A stretch of 64,000 nucleotides of DNA from Aquabacterium commune. Lineage in GTDB: Bacteria > Pseudomonadota > Gammaproteobacteria > Burkholderiales > Burkholderiaceae_C. The notes beneath the pieces are model-generated. The model ran no database searches. It was not told the origin of the DNA and saw nothing but the letters and a program-made list of their open reading frames with translations. The DNA lies in the NCBI RefSeq assembly GCF_004362855.1, contig NZ_SNXW01000006.1:186001-250000 (forward strand), given 5' to 3'. Position numbers and translations under genes: made by a program. Below are positions 1 through 8,259 of the stretch, piece after piece. Each line of letters begins with the position of its first letter. The stretch's first letter is position 1.

Positions 1-1
1 C

Positions 2-2173
2 AGCGACGCCGCGGGCGCCACGTCCGCCTCCGCGCGCGAGCAGACCTGGCAACGCCTGCTGGCCGAGGTCAGCCGCCTGCCGGCCTTGCCCGGCGTGTAC
101 CGCTACTTCGATGCCCAGAACGGCGTGCTGTACGTGGGCAAGGCGCGCGACCTCAAAAAGCGTGTCTCCAGCTATTTCCAGAAGAACCACGGTGGCACCC
201 GCATCGGGCACATGGTCTCGCGCATCGACCGCATGGAGACCACGGTGGTGCGCAGCGAGGCAGAAGCGCTGCTGCTGGAAAACAACCTCATCAAGACGCT
301 CAACCCGCGATTCAACATCCTGTTCCGCGACGACAAGAGCTACCCCTACCTGAAGATCTCCTCGCAGGACTTCCCGCGCATGTCCTACTACCGCGGCGCG
401 GTGGACCGCAAGCACCGCTACTACGGGCCGTACCCCAACGCCTGGGCGGTGAAGGGCACCATCCAGCTCATGCAGAAGGTCTTCCAGCTGCGCACCTGCG
501 AAGACGCCATCTACAACAACCGTTCGCGGCCCTGCCTGCTCTACCAGATCAAGCGCTGCAGCGGGCCCTGCGTCGGCATGGTCAGCCAGGAGGATTACCG
601 CAGCGCGGTGGGCCAGGCCGAGCGCTTCCTGCTGGGCGAGCCCGAAGCCGTGCTGGCCGACCTGCAGACGCGCATGATGGCCTTCGCCGAAGAGATGGCC
701 TACGAGAAGGCCGCCGAGGTGCGCAACCAGATCAGCGCCTTGTCGCGCGTGTTGCACCAGCAGTCGGTGGACACGGTCATGGACAAGGACGTCGATGTGC
801 TGGCCGTGAAGGTCCAGGGTGGGCGCGCCTGCGTCAACCTGGCCATGGTGCGGGGCGGGCGTCACCTCGGCGACCGGGCGCATTTCCCCGTGCACGTGCA
901 AGACCACATCGCCCTGGCGGCTGCCAACGACGCGGACGCCTTGCCCGCGGGGCATGAGGCACAAACTGGTGCGCACGTGGCGACCGATGAGCGCACCGCC
1001 GAGGCCTGGTCACAATCCACCGAAGTCGCCGTGCTGGAAGCCTTCCTGGCGCAGCACTACATCGGCGGGGTGGTGCCCAGCCTGCTCATCCTCAGCCACC
1101 CGGTGGACCCGGAGCTGGTGGAGGCCTTGGGCGCGCAGTCAGGCCGCAAGGTCACGGTGGTGCTGCAGCCGCGCGAGCAACGGCGCGGTTGGCTCGACAT
1201 GGCCATCAAGGGCGCTGAGCTCTCGCTGGCGCGGCTGCTCAGCGAGGAAGGCTCGCAGCAAGCGCGCACGCGGGCGCTGGTCGAGGCGCTCAACCTGGAC
1301 CTGGACCTCGATGCGCGCGAAGCAGGCCTGGAAGATGCCGCCGAGGCAGGCGAGGGCACCGCAGCCGATGCGGGCATGGCAGGCGCCGCCCCCTCGGGTG
1401 TCGCGGATGCGCCCACCCCGGCCGAGGCCCCGCTCCAGCGCCACGACCCGCTCGCCGGCCTGCGCATCGAGTGTTTCGACATCAGCCACACCGCGGGCGA
1501 GGCCACCCAGGCATCGTGCGTGGTCTATGAAGGCCACAAGATGCAGGCCGCGCAGTACCGCCGCTACAACATCACCGGCATCACCCCGGGCGACGACTAC
1601 GCGGCCATGAAACAGGCCCTGGAGCGCCGCTACCGCGATGCCAGCATGGCGGGTGATGCCGATGATGCTGGCGAAGGCACGCCCGAAGTCGCGGCCAAGG
1701 ACGGCAAAAAGCGCAAGGTCGCCCGCGTGCCCGACATCGTCCTCATCGACGGCGGCAAGGGCCAGGTGAGCATGGCGCGCGAAGTCTTCATGCAACTGAG
1801 GCTGCCGCTGTCCATCATCGTGGGCGTGGAGAAGGGCGAAGGCCGTAAAGTCGGGCTGGAAGAGCTGGTGTTCGCCGACGGCCGGCCCAAATTGCAGCTC
1901 TCGCCCAGCTCGGCCGCGCTGATGCTGGTGGCGCAGATCCGCGACGAAGCTCACCGTTTCGCCATCACCGGCATGCGGGCCAAGCGCGCCAGCGTGCGCA
2001 CCGGCAGCAGCAGCCTGGAAGACATCCCCGGCGTGGGCCCCAAGCGCCGCGCCCGCCTGCTGCAGCGCTTCGGTGGCGTGCGCGGCGTGGCCGCTGCCAG
2101 CGTGGACGACCTGGCCGGCGTCGATGGCATCTCGCGTGAACTGGCCGAGGAGATCTACCGTGCCCTGCGTTGA
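2..2173 (+). CDS. uvrC: UvrABC excinuclease subunit C, 5' end outside window
   Basis: UvrC makes the two incisions around DNA lesions in nucleotide excision repair after UvrA/UvrB damage recognition. The reading frame is open to the left edge, so the true start lies outside. The first start-like codon inside (TTG at 86) sits within the GIY-YIG domain and cannot be the start. Domains in order: GIY-YIG nuclease (GVYRYF, then [12 protein letters not shown]), a UVR helix pair for UvrB contact near nt 650-740, an RNase H-like nuclease beginning near nt 1460 ([16 protein letters not shown]), and C-terminal helix-hairpin-helix motifs ([14 protein letters not shown]). Two Ala/Asp/Gly-rich inserts (about nt 1310-1440 and 1640-1710) make it longer than the roughly 610-residue E. 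coli protein. It is followed by pgsA, a common proteobacterial pairing. Confidence 0.97.
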   Translation, partial: SDAAGATSASAREQTWQRLLAEVSRLPALPGVYRYFDAQNGVLYVGKARDLKKRVSSYFQKNHGGTRIGHMVSRIDRMETTVVRSEAEALLLENNLIKTLNPRFNILFRDDKSYPYLKISSQDFPRMSYYRGAVDRKHRYYGPYPNAWAVKGTIQLMQKVFQLRTCEDAIYNNRSRPCLLYQIKRCSGPCVGMVSQEDYRSAVGQAERFLLGEPEAVLADLQTRMMAFAEEMAYEKAAEVRNQISALSRVLHQQSVDTVMDKDVDVLAVKVQGGRACVNLAMVRGGRHLGDRAHFPVHVQDHIALAAANDADALPAGHEAQTGAHVATDERTAEAWSQSTEVAVLEAFLAQHYIGGVVPSLLILSHPVDPELVEALGAQSGRKVTVVLQPREQRRGWLDMAIKGAELSLARLLSEEGSQQARTRALVEALNLDLDLDAREAGLEDAAEAGEGTAADAGMAGAAPSGVADAPTPAEAPLQRHDPLAGLRIECFDISHTAGEATQASCVVYEGHKMQAAQYRRYNITGITPGDDYAAMKQALERRYRDASMAGDADDAGEGTPEVAAKDGKKRKVARVPDIVLIDGGKGQVSMAREVFMQLRLPLSIIVGVEKGEGRKVGLEELVFADGRPKLQLSPSSAALMLVAQIRDEAHRFAITGMRAKRASVRTGSSSLEDIPGVGPKRRARLLQRFGGVRGVAAASVDDLAGVDGISRELAEEIYRALR

Positions 2174-2738
2174 AAACACCCCCTCCAACGCCTCCAACCG
2201 GCCAGCTCAGGCTGGCGCGACGCTGCTGGCCACCCTGCTGGGCGCTGCCCTGGTGCTGTCGGCCTGCCAGACGCCCCCACCCGGCGGCCGTACCGGGCCG
2301 CTGCCCGCTGGCACCCCCACCAGTCCCGATGCCCGTGCCGACACCCCCCAGACCCCGCCTGCGCCAGGCAGCCGCCGCACCGAGGTGCGCCTGCCAGCGC
2401 CGCAATCGCCACGCAGCTGGGGCGAAGCCCGCCAACAGGCCGCCCGCCGCATGGTGGCCGCCAACCCCGACGGCACCTACATGGACAAGCCGCCCGCCAT
2501 GCTGCTGGCCATCCCCGTGATGACGGTGGACCTCAACGGCGACGGCAGCGTGCGCAACGTCAGCGTCATGCGCTACCCCAGCCAGGCCCGCGACACCGTC
2601 AAGCTGGCCATCGCCGCCATCCACCGCGCGGCCCCGTATGGCGACGTCTCCCGCCTGCCCAAGCCCTGGCGTTTCAACGAAACCTTCCTCTTCAACGGCG
2701 ACCGCAAGTTCAAGCCCATGACGCTGGACCAGCCCTGA
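2160..2738 (+). CDS. Putative lipoprotein with TonB-C-like domain
   Basis: I do not recognise a named gene. A GTG start at 2160 overlaps the uvrC end by 14 bp and gives 192 residues with a signal peptide ending in a lipobox, LSAC, with Cys36 as the likely lipidated residue. A Pro/Thr-rich linker follows (about residues 37-80). The last 80 residues resemble the TonB C-terminal fold: a beta strand with an Asn-Gly-Asp-Gly turn, then a helix of the kind found in TonB partners ([16 protein letters not shown]). The protein is probably anchored in the envelope. The start is inferred from the signal peptide; the same frame runs further upstream inside uvrC but is not plausible there. The resemblance to TonB is weak, and no ExbB/ExbD genes are nearby. 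Confidence 0.75.
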   Translation: MPCVENTPSNASNRPAQAGATLLATLLGAALVLSACQTPPPGGRTGPLPAGTPTSPDARADTPQTPPAPGSRRTEVRLPAPQSPRSWGEARQQAARRMVAANPDGTYMDKPPAMLLAIPVMTVDLNGDGSVRNVSVMRYPSQARDTVKLAIAAIHRAAPYGDVSRLPKPWRFNETFLFNGDRKFKPMTLDQP

Positions 2739-2763
2739 CCCGAATGCGGGGCACAATGGCGAC

Positions 2764-3330
2764 ATGTTTTTGAACCTGCCCACCATGCTCACCTGGGCGC
2801 GGATCGTCTCGATCCCGGTCATCGTGGGCATGTTTTACCTGCCCTGGCCCATGGCGCAGGTGAACCTCGCCGCGAGCTGCCTGTTCATCGCCATGGCCAT
2901 CACCGACTGGGCCGATGGCTGGCTGGCGCGTCGCCTGAACCAGACCTCGGCCTTCGGCGCCTTCCTCGACCCGGTGGCCGACAAGATCCTGGTGTGTGCC
3001 TCGCTGCTCATCCTGCTGCAGTTGCACCGCGTCAGCGCCCTGGTGGCCCTGGTCATCATTGGCCGCGAAATCGCGATTTCCGCCTTGCGTGAATGGATGG
3101 CCCAAATCGGTGCCTCGCGCAGCGTGGCCGTGCACATGCTGGGCAAGCTCAAAACAGCCGCGCAAATGGGCGCCATCGTGCTGTTGCTCTACGACGGCGA
3201 GCTGTTCGGGCTCATCCACACGCGGACGGCGGGCACCGTGCTGATCTACATCGCCGCGGCGCTGACGGTCTGGTCCATGGTGTACTACCTCCAGAAAGCG
3301 CTGCCGGCCATCCGCGCGAAGGTCAGCTGA
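2764..3330 (+). CDS. pgsA: CDP-diacylglycerol-glycerol-3-phosphate 3-phosphatidyltransferase
   Basis: PgsA transfers the phosphatidyl group from CDP-diacylglycerol to glycerol-3-phosphate, the committed step to phosphatidylglycerol and cardiolipin in the inner membrane. The 188-residue protein carries the complete CDP-alcohol phosphotransferase motif: Asp48, Asp51-Gly52, Ala55-Arg56, Gly65, Asp69 and Asp73. Several hydrophobic segments surround it. Length matches the family. It lies 25 bp after the lipoprotein gene and directly after uvrC, its usual neighbour. Confidence 0.96.
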   Translation: MFLNLPTMLTWARIVSIPVIVGMFYLPWPMAQVNLAASCLFIAMAITDWADGWLARRLNQTSAFGAFLDPVADKILVCASLLILLQLHRVSALVALVIIGREIAISALREWMAQIGASRSVAVHMLGKLKTAAQMGAIVLLLYDGELFGLIHTRTAGTVLIYIAAALTVWSMVYYLQKALPAIRAKVS

Positions 3331-3360
3331 GCACGTCAGGCACATCCGAGGGGATCTTCC

Positions 3361-3633
3361 GTGAACAAGACCGAGATGATCGAGCACATCGCCCAGCAGG
3401 CCGACCTGTCCAAAGCGTCTGCCGGGCGCGCGCTGGAGGCATTCATCCAGGGGGTGCAAAGCGCCCTGCGCAAGGGCGATGCCGTGACCCTCGTGGGCTT
3501 CGGCACCTTCGCCGTGAGCACGCGTCTCGCACGCACGGGGCGCAACCCGCGCACGGGCGAGGAAATCAAGATCAAAAAAGCCAAAGTGGCCAAGTTCCGC
3601 GCCGGCAAGGCCCTCAAGGACGGCCTCCTGTAA
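3361..3633 (+). CDS. hupB: HU-family DNA-binding protein
   Basis: A histone-like dimeric protein that bends and compacts DNA. The start is GTG at 3361, preceded by GAGGGGAT. The 90 residues match the HU length, with the signature [18 protein letters not shown] leading into the DNA-binding beta arm (residues about 47-75). The C-terminus keeps the FRAGKALKD helix seen in HU beta. It stands directly upstream of tRNA-Val and ppiD. In many proteobacteria HU precedes ppiD, which supports the HU rather than IHF assignment. Confidence 0.93.
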   Translation: MNKTEMIEHIAQQADLSKASAGRALEAFIQGVQSALRKGDAVTLVGFGTFAVSTRLARTGRNPRTGEEIKIKKAKVAKFRAGKALKDGLL

Positions 3634-3658
3634 TGCATTAAGATAACCCCCGATCATC

Positions 3659-3734
3659 GGGTGCTTAGCTCAGTTGGTAGAGCGCTTGCCTTACACGCAG
3701 GATGTCGGGGGTTCGAGTCCCTCAGCACCCACCA
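3659..3734 (+). tRNA. tRNA-Val (anticodon TAC)
   Basis: A 76-nt cloverleaf with encoded CCA. Acceptor GGGTGCT pairs with AGCACCC, the D arm contains AGCTCAGTTGGTAGAGC, and the anticodon loop CTTACAC exposes TAC. The T arm has GTTCGAGTCC. It lies between HU and ppiD. No flanking direct repeat or integrase suggests use as an attachment site. Confidence 0.97.
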
Positions 3735-3775
3735 AGCCCGATGGTGATCTGACGGTGAGGCCCGCACCCTGAACC

Positions 3776-3800
3776 AAGGCGAACTCCGGTTCGCCTTTGT
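3776..3800 (+). terminator. Hairpin terminator after tRNA-Val
   Basis: A 9-bp perfect stem AAGGCGAAC / GTTCGCCTT with a TCCG loop, followed by a short, imperfect T run (TTGTCC). It is placed 42 bp after the tRNA and ahead of ppiD, so it probably ends the tRNA transcript. Confidence 0.6.
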
Positions 3801-3878
3801 CCTGTCTGGGCCTTCGCAGTCGGTGACCGCTTTACCCGTCCAGATGTTCCTGACTGGCTTCATTGACCACCCTCCGAC

Positions 3879-5804
3879 ATGTTTGATTTCGTCCGCAAGC
3901 ACACGCGCCTCCTGCAGCTCCTGCTGCTGATCCTGATCCTGCCTTCCTTCGTGGTCTTCGGCCTCCAGGGGTATTCGAGCTTTTCCGGTGACGAAGGCGT
4001 GGTGGCCAAGGTCGGCAAGCAAAGCATCACCCAGGCGGAGTGGGACAACGCCCACCGCAACTTCATCGAACGTGTGCGCTCGCAGCAACCCAACGTCGAT
4101 GTCAGCCAGTTCGACACGCCCGAAGCCCGCCGCCAGTCGCTCGACGCCCTGGTTCGCCAGTACGTGCTGGCCGAAGCCGCTGCCGACCAGAGCCTGAGCG
4201 TCAGCGACAACCGCCTGCTGCGCCAGTTCACCACCGACCCGCGCTTTGCCGGCCTGTTCAACCCGGACGGCTCTTTCAACAAGGGCCTGCTCGAAGCCCG
4301 CGGCATGACGCCCAACCAGTTCGTGGCCATGGTGCGCCAGGAACTGGTGCTGGGCCAGGTGCTGGGCGGCGTGCAGGCCACGGGCCAGACCTCGCTGCTG
4401 TCCAACCGCCAGGCGGTGGACGCCCTCTTCCAGGTGCGCGAAGTGCAATGGACCAAGTTCGAGCCCAAGCTGTACGCAGCCCAGCTCAACCCGACGCCCG
4501 AGCAGTTGCAGGCCTTCTACAAAGACCCCGCCAACGCCGCCTGGCTGACAGCCGCCGAGCGCGCCGACGTGCAGTACGTGGTGCTGGACATCGACACCCT
4601 CAAGCAGCGCGTGACCGTCAGCGAAGACGACCTGCGCCGCTCGTACAAGGAAAACGAAGCCCGCTACAGCACGCCCGAAGAGCGCCGCGCCAGCCACATC
4701 CTGATCAAGGTGGACGCCAGTGCCACCGCCGACCAGAAGAAGGCCGCCCGCGCCAAGGCCGAAGGTCTGCTGGCCCAGATCAAGCAAAACCCTGCCCAGT
4801 TCGCCGAGCTGGCACGCAAGAACTCGGACGATCCGGGCTCGGCCGCCAACGGTGGTGACCTGGAGTTCTTCGGCCGCGGCGCCATGGTCAAGGCTTTCGA
4901 CGAGGCTGCCTTCAAGCTCAAGAAAGGCGAGGTCAGCGGCCTGGTGGAAACCGAGTATGGCTTGCACATCATCCAGCTCAACGATGTGCGCGGTGGCACG
5001 GCCCAGCCCTTCGAAGCCGTGCGCGCACAGATCGAAGACGAGGCCCGCAAGCAACTGGCCCAACGCCAGTTTGCCGAGGCTGCTGAACGCTTCACCAACT
5101 CGGTGTACGAGCAGTCCGACAGCCTCAAGCCCGTGGCCGACGAGCTCAAGCTGCCTTTGCTGACCATGAACGGCGTGCTGCATGTGCCGGGCGCCAAGGA
5201 CCAGGGGCCGCTGAGCAACCGCCGCGTGCTGGACGCCCTGTTCGATGCCAACAACCGCGCCAAGGGCCGCAACACCGAGGCGGTTGAGGTGAGCACCAAC
5301 AAGCTGGTGTCGGCGCGCATCGTCAAGCACAGTCCGGCTGCGCTGCGTGCCTTCGACGAGGTCAAGGACGAACTGCGCACCCGCTGGGTGGCCGATGCCG
5401 CGGCCAAGGCCGCGCGTGCCGACGCCGACAAGAAGCTGGCCGCCTGGAAGGCCGCACCCGACAAGGCCGAGTTGCCCGCCGCGGTGAAGATGTCGCGCAA
5501 GACCATGTTCTCCCAGCCGCCATTGGTGCTGGACGCCGCACTGCGCGTGCCCGAGAAGCAACTGCCTGCATTCACGCTGGTGGACCTGGGTGCCGATGGT
5601 GTGGCCGTGCTCAAGGTCAACAAGGTGCTGCCGCTGGAGATCTCGCCCCAGGAGCTCAAGGAAACCCAGAACCAGTTCGGTTCGTACTGGGGCCGTGCCG
5701 AAGCCGATGCCTACTACCAGGCCCTCAAGCACAAGCACAAGGTCGAGTACCTGAACGAAGGCAAGAAGGTGATGAACGCGCAAAAATCTGCGTCAGCATC
5801 GTGA
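3879..5804 (+). CDS. ppiD: Periplasmic folding chaperone PpiD (SurA N-terminal and parvulin domains)
   Basis: An inner-membrane-anchored chaperone facing the periplasm that meets proteins leaving the Sec translocon. The 641 residues begin with a short cytoplasmic stretch and one membrane anchor (about residues 12-33, LLQLLLLILILPSFVVFGLQ). A SurA_N/PpiD-type helical chaperone region follows. A single parvulin domain spans about residues 265-360 (RRASHILIKVD, then GDLEFFGRGAMVKAFDEAAF and YGLHIIQLNDV). A long C-terminal helical region completes the fold. Length is close to the E. coli protein (623). The gene stands alone between two tRNAs. Confidence 0.93.
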   Translation: MFDFVRKHTRLLQLLLLILILPSFVVFGLQGYSSFSGDEGVVAKVGKQSITQAEWDNAHRNFIERVRSQQPNVDVSQFDTPEARRQSLDALVRQYVLAEAAADQSLSVSDNRLLRQFTTDPRFAGLFNPDGSFNKGLLEARGMTPNQFVAMVRQELVLGQVLGGVQATGQTSLLSNRQAVDALFQVREVQWTKFEPKLYAAQLNPTPEQLQAFYKDPANAAWLTAAERADVQYVVLDIDTLKQRVTVSEDDLRRSYKENEARYSTPEERRASHILIKVDASATADQKKAARAKAEGLLAQIKQNPAQFAELARKNSDDPGSAANGGDLEFFGRGAMVKAFDEAAFKLKKGEVSGLVETEYGLHIIQLNDVRGGTAQPFEAVRAQIEDEARKQLAQRQFAEAAERFTNSVYEQSDSLKPVADELKLPLLTMNGVLHVPGAKDQGPLSNRRVLDALFDANNRAKGRNTEAVEVSTNKLVSARIVKHSPAALRAFDEVKDELRTRWVADAAAKAARADADKKLAAWKAAPDKAELPAAVKMSRKTMFSQPPLVLDAALRVPEKQLPAFTLVDLGADGVAVLKVNKVLPLEISPQELKETQNQFGSYWGRAEADAYYQALKHKHKVEYLNEGKKVMNAQKSASAS

Positions 5805-5822
5805 CAGGCTTGAAAAGCACGC

Positions 5823-5828
5823 TATAAT
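5823..5828 (+). promoter_or_regulatory. -10 element for tRNA-His
   Basis: A perfect TATAAT lies 16 bp ahead of the mature tRNA-His 5' end. No good -35 is present at 16-18 bp; the hexamer at that distance reads CGTGAC. The TTGAAA at 5810-5815 is too close to serve. Confidence 0.6.
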
Positions 5829-5844
5829 TTCTGTCTTTGCTGCG

Positions 5845-5920
5845 GTGGCTGTAGCTCAGTTGGTAGAGTCCCAGATTGTGATTCTGGTTGTCGTGGGTTC
5901 GAGTCCCATCAGCCACCCCA
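5845..5920 (+). tRNA. tRNA-His (anticodon GTG)
   Basis: The acceptor GTGGCTG pairs with CAGCCAC, with discriminator C5917 and encoded CCA. The anticodon loop TTGTGAT exposes GTG. A G is encoded at 5844, giving the extra G-1 that histidyl-tRNA synthetase recognises opposite the C discriminator, as expected for bacterial tRNA-His. Confidence 0.97.
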
Positions 5921-5932
5921 CCGTATAAGAAG

Positions 5933-5966
5933 TCCCCTGACAGGTTCGCCTCTCAGGGGATTTTTC
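5933..5966 (+). terminator. Rho-independent terminator of tRNA-His
   Basis: The stem TCCCCTGA / TCAGGGGA is followed directly by TTTTTC. It begins 12 bp after the tRNA CCA end. Confidence 0.88.
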
Positions 5967-6028
5967 TTTGGCGTGTCCACATCGCTGCCACAGCGGTGAA
6001 AGTGGCGCCCGGTCCGAGCGCTGCGCCA

Positions 6029-6066
6029 TGAAAAATCCCCTGCAGGGCTGGGCCTTGCAGGGGATG
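6029..6066 (-). terminator. Minus-strand rho-independent terminator
   Basis: On the minus strand, a hairpin with arms ATCCCCTGCA and TGCAGGGGAT is followed by TTTTTC. It lies 55 bp past the stop of the small minus-strand gene at 6121-6321 and fits as its terminator. It shares the TCCCCTG core with the tRNA-His terminator about 90 bp away. Confidence 0.7.
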
Positions 6067-6120
6067 TTCACCGCGGACTTGTCATGCCATGGCGGCCAAT
6101 GCGGCCCGCCATGGCTGGAC

Positions 6121-6321
6121 TCACCAGCGACCGTGCACGGCGCGCTTGCTCATGCGCTCGGGGCCGTCGTCGCAATGGCAGTCGTCACGGCCGAACCAGG
6201 GCTGGTTGACGGCGGGGGCCTTGTGGGCTGGGGCGGCCGAGCTGCGCAGGCCAGCATCGACGACGGGGCGAGCCGGGGGCAGGGGGGCAGAAACTCGGGG
6301 CAGGGGGGCAATCTGACGCAT
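6121..6321 (-). CDS. Small uncharacterised protein, 66 residues
   Basis: I cannot assign a function. An ATG at 6321 is preceded by GGAAGGA at good spacing and followed by a terminator in the same direction, so it looks like a real monocistronic gene. The N-terminus is Pro/Arg/Ala-rich. The last third holds an acidic cysteine cluster (GRDDCHCDDGPERMSKR) and the end is HGRW. There is no signal peptide or membrane segment. It is divergent from the serine hydrolase gene. Confidence 0.55.
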   Translation of the reverse strand: MRQIAPLPRVSAPLPPARPVVDAGLRSSAAPAHKAPAVNQPWFGRDDCHCDDGPERMSKRAVHGRW

Positions 6322-6451
6322 GGTGCGGTCCTTCCAAGGCCCGGCTGGATGAGCCCGGGCTGAGGGTTCAACGCGGCGCCTCGCGTCCGGGATGACACGG
6401 TGGTGTGACAATTCGTGAAAAAACTTCACAACAACGTCCCGAGGAGATGCC

Positions 6452-7630
6452 GTGTCCCACCGCTTGCTGCGCGCCGCTACGGCCGCTTTGCTCGGCCTGA
6501 GCGCCTTGGCCGCCCAGGCCTTGCCGCCCCAGCTCTTCCATCCCGAGTGGGTGCTGCCCGGGTCGGACGTGAAGGGCCCTGCCACGGGCCGCGCCGCGCT
6601 GCCCAGCCAGCCGGTGGACCTCGGCACGGTGCGTTACGAGCGCGATGGCCAACGCTGGGCCATCGGCGATTTCCAGTCGCGCGCCTCGGTCAAGGCCTTG
6701 CTGGTGCTGCGTGACGGTCAGGTGGTCTATGAGCGCCACCGCTGGCCCAACGGGCCGCAGACCCTGCACCAGTCCTGGTCGATGATGAAGCAGCTGCTGT
6801 CCAACCTGGTGGGCATCGCCGTGCAACAGGGGCAGATTGCGTCGCTCGACGAGCCGATGGACCGCCACGCGCCCGCACTGGCCATCAACGGCTTTCGGGG
6901 CGTCACGTACCGCCAGGCGCTGTTGATGAGCACGGGCGTGCGCTACGACGAGGAGGTTGACCGGGTCACGATGTTCAAGCAGGTGATCGCTCACCGCGTG
7001 AGCTTCGGCGTCCTCGGCGCGACCCTGCGCGACAAGACCCTGGCGCCCGAGCTCGACCGCGCCTGGGCGCCGGGCAGCCGCTACGCCTACGCCAGCATCG
7101 CCTCGCAGGCGCTGACGATGGCGCTGGAAGGCGCGACCAAGCAGCCGCTGCACGCGCTGATTTCGCGCCAGATCTGGCAACCGCTGGGCATGCCCGACGA
7201 CGCCCGTGTGCTGGCCGATGACCAGGGGCAGGACTTCGGCCTGTGCTGCCTGTTCGCCACGGCGCGCAGCTACGCCATTTTCGGACAGTGGATGGCGCAG
7301 GGCGGGCGCTGGCAGGGCCGGCCTTTGCTCAACGAGGCCTGGGTGCAGCGCGCCACCAGTTTCGACGACCCAGGCGCCTGGCGCTCGACCGCCGTGCCGC
7401 GCAAGGCCAAGACGCAGGAGCTGTTCGGCTTCGCCTACCACTGGTGGCCACTGGAAGGCGGGCGCGGTGACTTCACGGCCCTGGGCATCCATGGGCAGAT
7501 GGTCTATGTGTCGCCGCGGCAGAACGTGGTCGTGGTGCGCCTGAGCGATGACTTCTCCGAGGGGTCGCACAACGAGGAGGCCATCGCACTGTTCCGCGCC
7601 ATCGCGGACCGGCTCAAGCCGTTGAAGTGA
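6452..7630 (+). CDS. Exported serine hydrolase, class C beta-lactamase-like family
   Basis: A member of the beta-lactamase/penicillin-binding esterase superfamily; the substrate is unknown. A GTG start at 6452 follows GAGGAG. A signal peptide (residues 1 to about 24, ending AAQALP) targets it to the periplasm or outside. The active-site SxxK is Ser110-Met-Met-Lys113. The second motif reads Tyr213-Ala-Ser rather than the Tyr-x-Asn of true AmpC, and the third is an HGQ near residue 348. These deviations argue for an esterase, amidase or 6-aminohexanoate-dimer-hydrolase-like enzyme rather than a resistance beta-lactamase. The gene stands alone and converges on the Lrp-type regulator. Confidence 0.85.
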   Translation: MSHRLLRAATAALLGLSALAAQALPPQLFHPEWVLPGSDVKGPATGRAALPSQPVDLGTVRYERDGQRWAIGDFQSRASVKALLVLRDGQVVYERHRWPNGPQTLHQSWSMMKQLLSNLVGIAVQQGQIASLDEPMDRHAPALAINGFRGVTYRQALLMSTGVRYDEEVDRVTMFKQVIAHRVSFGVLGATLRDKTLAPELDRAWAPGSRYAYASIASQALTMALEGATKQPLHALISRQIWQPLGMPDDARVLADDQGQDFGLCCLFATARSYAIFGQWMAQGGRWQGRPLLNEAWVQRATSFDDPGAWRSTAVPRKAKTQELFGFAYHWWPLEGGRGDFTALGIHGQMVYVSPRQNVVVVRLSDDFSEGSHNEEAIALFRAIADRLKPLK

Positions 7631-7651
7631 GCGGCGCCGCCGCCTGATGCC

Positions 7652-8119
7652 TCAGACGGGCAGGGCGGTGCGGTCCACCACCCGGCGCAGCACGAAGCTG
7701 GTGTGCACGCCGGTCACGCCTTTGATCTGCGTGATCTGGTTGAGCAGCAGGTGCTGGTAGGCGTCCATGTCGCGCACCACCACCTTGAGCTGGTAGTCGG
7801 CCGACTGCCCGGTGATGAGCAGGCACTCCAGCACCTCGGGGATGTCGCGGATGACGGCCTCTAGCGCGGCGAAGCGGTCGGGCGTGTGCTTGTCCATGGA
7901 GATGCCGATCAGCGCCATCAGCGACAGGCCCAGCTTGCGCGCGTCCAGCAGGGCGCGGTAGCCGGCGATGACGCCGGCCTCCTCCAGCGTGCGCACGCGC
8001 CTCAGGCAGGGCGAGGGCGACAGGCCGATGCGGTCGGCCAGGTCCTGGTTGCTGATGCGGCCGTCTGCCTGCAGCACGGCGAGGATCTGCCTGTCGTGGC
8101 GGTCGATTTCGTGTGTCAT
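7652..8119 (-). CDS. Lrp/AsnC-family transcriptional regulator
   Basis: An amino-acid-responsive regulator of 155 residues. The N-terminal winged helix-turn-helix occupies about residues 4-60 ([20 protein letters not shown]). It is followed by the RAM/AsnC ligand-binding domain (about 68-145). I chose the ATG at 8119 because the family starts right before the Asp-Arg-His-Asp helix; an in-frame upstream extension to 8167 lacks family similarity. It is divergent from leuA, and leucine-responsive control of leuA is a reasonable but untested inference. Confidence 0.92.
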   Translation of the reverse strand: MTHEIDRHDRQILAVLQADGRISNQDLADRIGLSPSPCLRRVRTLEEAGVIAGYRALLDARKLGLSLMALIGISMDKHTPDRFAALEAVIRDIPEVLECLLITGQSADYQLKVVVRDMDAYQHLLLNQITQIKGVTGVHTSFVLRRVVDRTALPV

Positions 8120-8149
8120 GGCTTGATTTTGCACCTGGGCGCAATGTTC

Positions 8150-8185
8150 TGCCAAAATGGGGCCCAATCAGGCATGAGTTTGGCA
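8150..8185. promoter_or_regulatory. Candidate operator between lrp-type gene and leuA
   Basis: An interrupted palindrome, TGCCAAA (8150-8156) and TTTGGCA (8179-8185), lies in the 140-bp divergent intergenic region. Centre-to-centre spacing is 29 bp, about three helical turns, which would suit an octameric Lrp-type protein. Binding is inferred only. Confidence 0.35.
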
Positions 8186-8259
8186 GCATCTGCCGGGCTT
8201 GCGAGGGCACACTCTCTCCATCGGCTCACGAAGCCCCCGTTCACCGCAGAGGCCACCCC

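Noticed and set aside
3654..5783. A 709-codon minus-strand frame antisense to ppiD and crossing tRNA-Val
   Set aside because: It runs through a tRNA gene and opposes a clear ppiD; the translation has no domain.
5810..5828. TTGAAA and TATAAT as a full promoter for tRNA-His
   Set aside because: The spacing is only 7 bp, so the TTGAAA cannot be the -35. Only the -10 was kept.
3659..5920. tRNA-Val and tRNA-His as mobile-element insertion sites
   Set aside because: No integrase, no duplicated tRNA 3' end and no phage or island genes next to them.
6452..7630. AmpC-type resistance beta-lactamase
   Set aside because: The second motif lacks Asn (Tyr-Ala-Ser) and the third is HGQ rather than Lys-Thr-Gly, so an esterase- or amidase-like enzyme is more likely.
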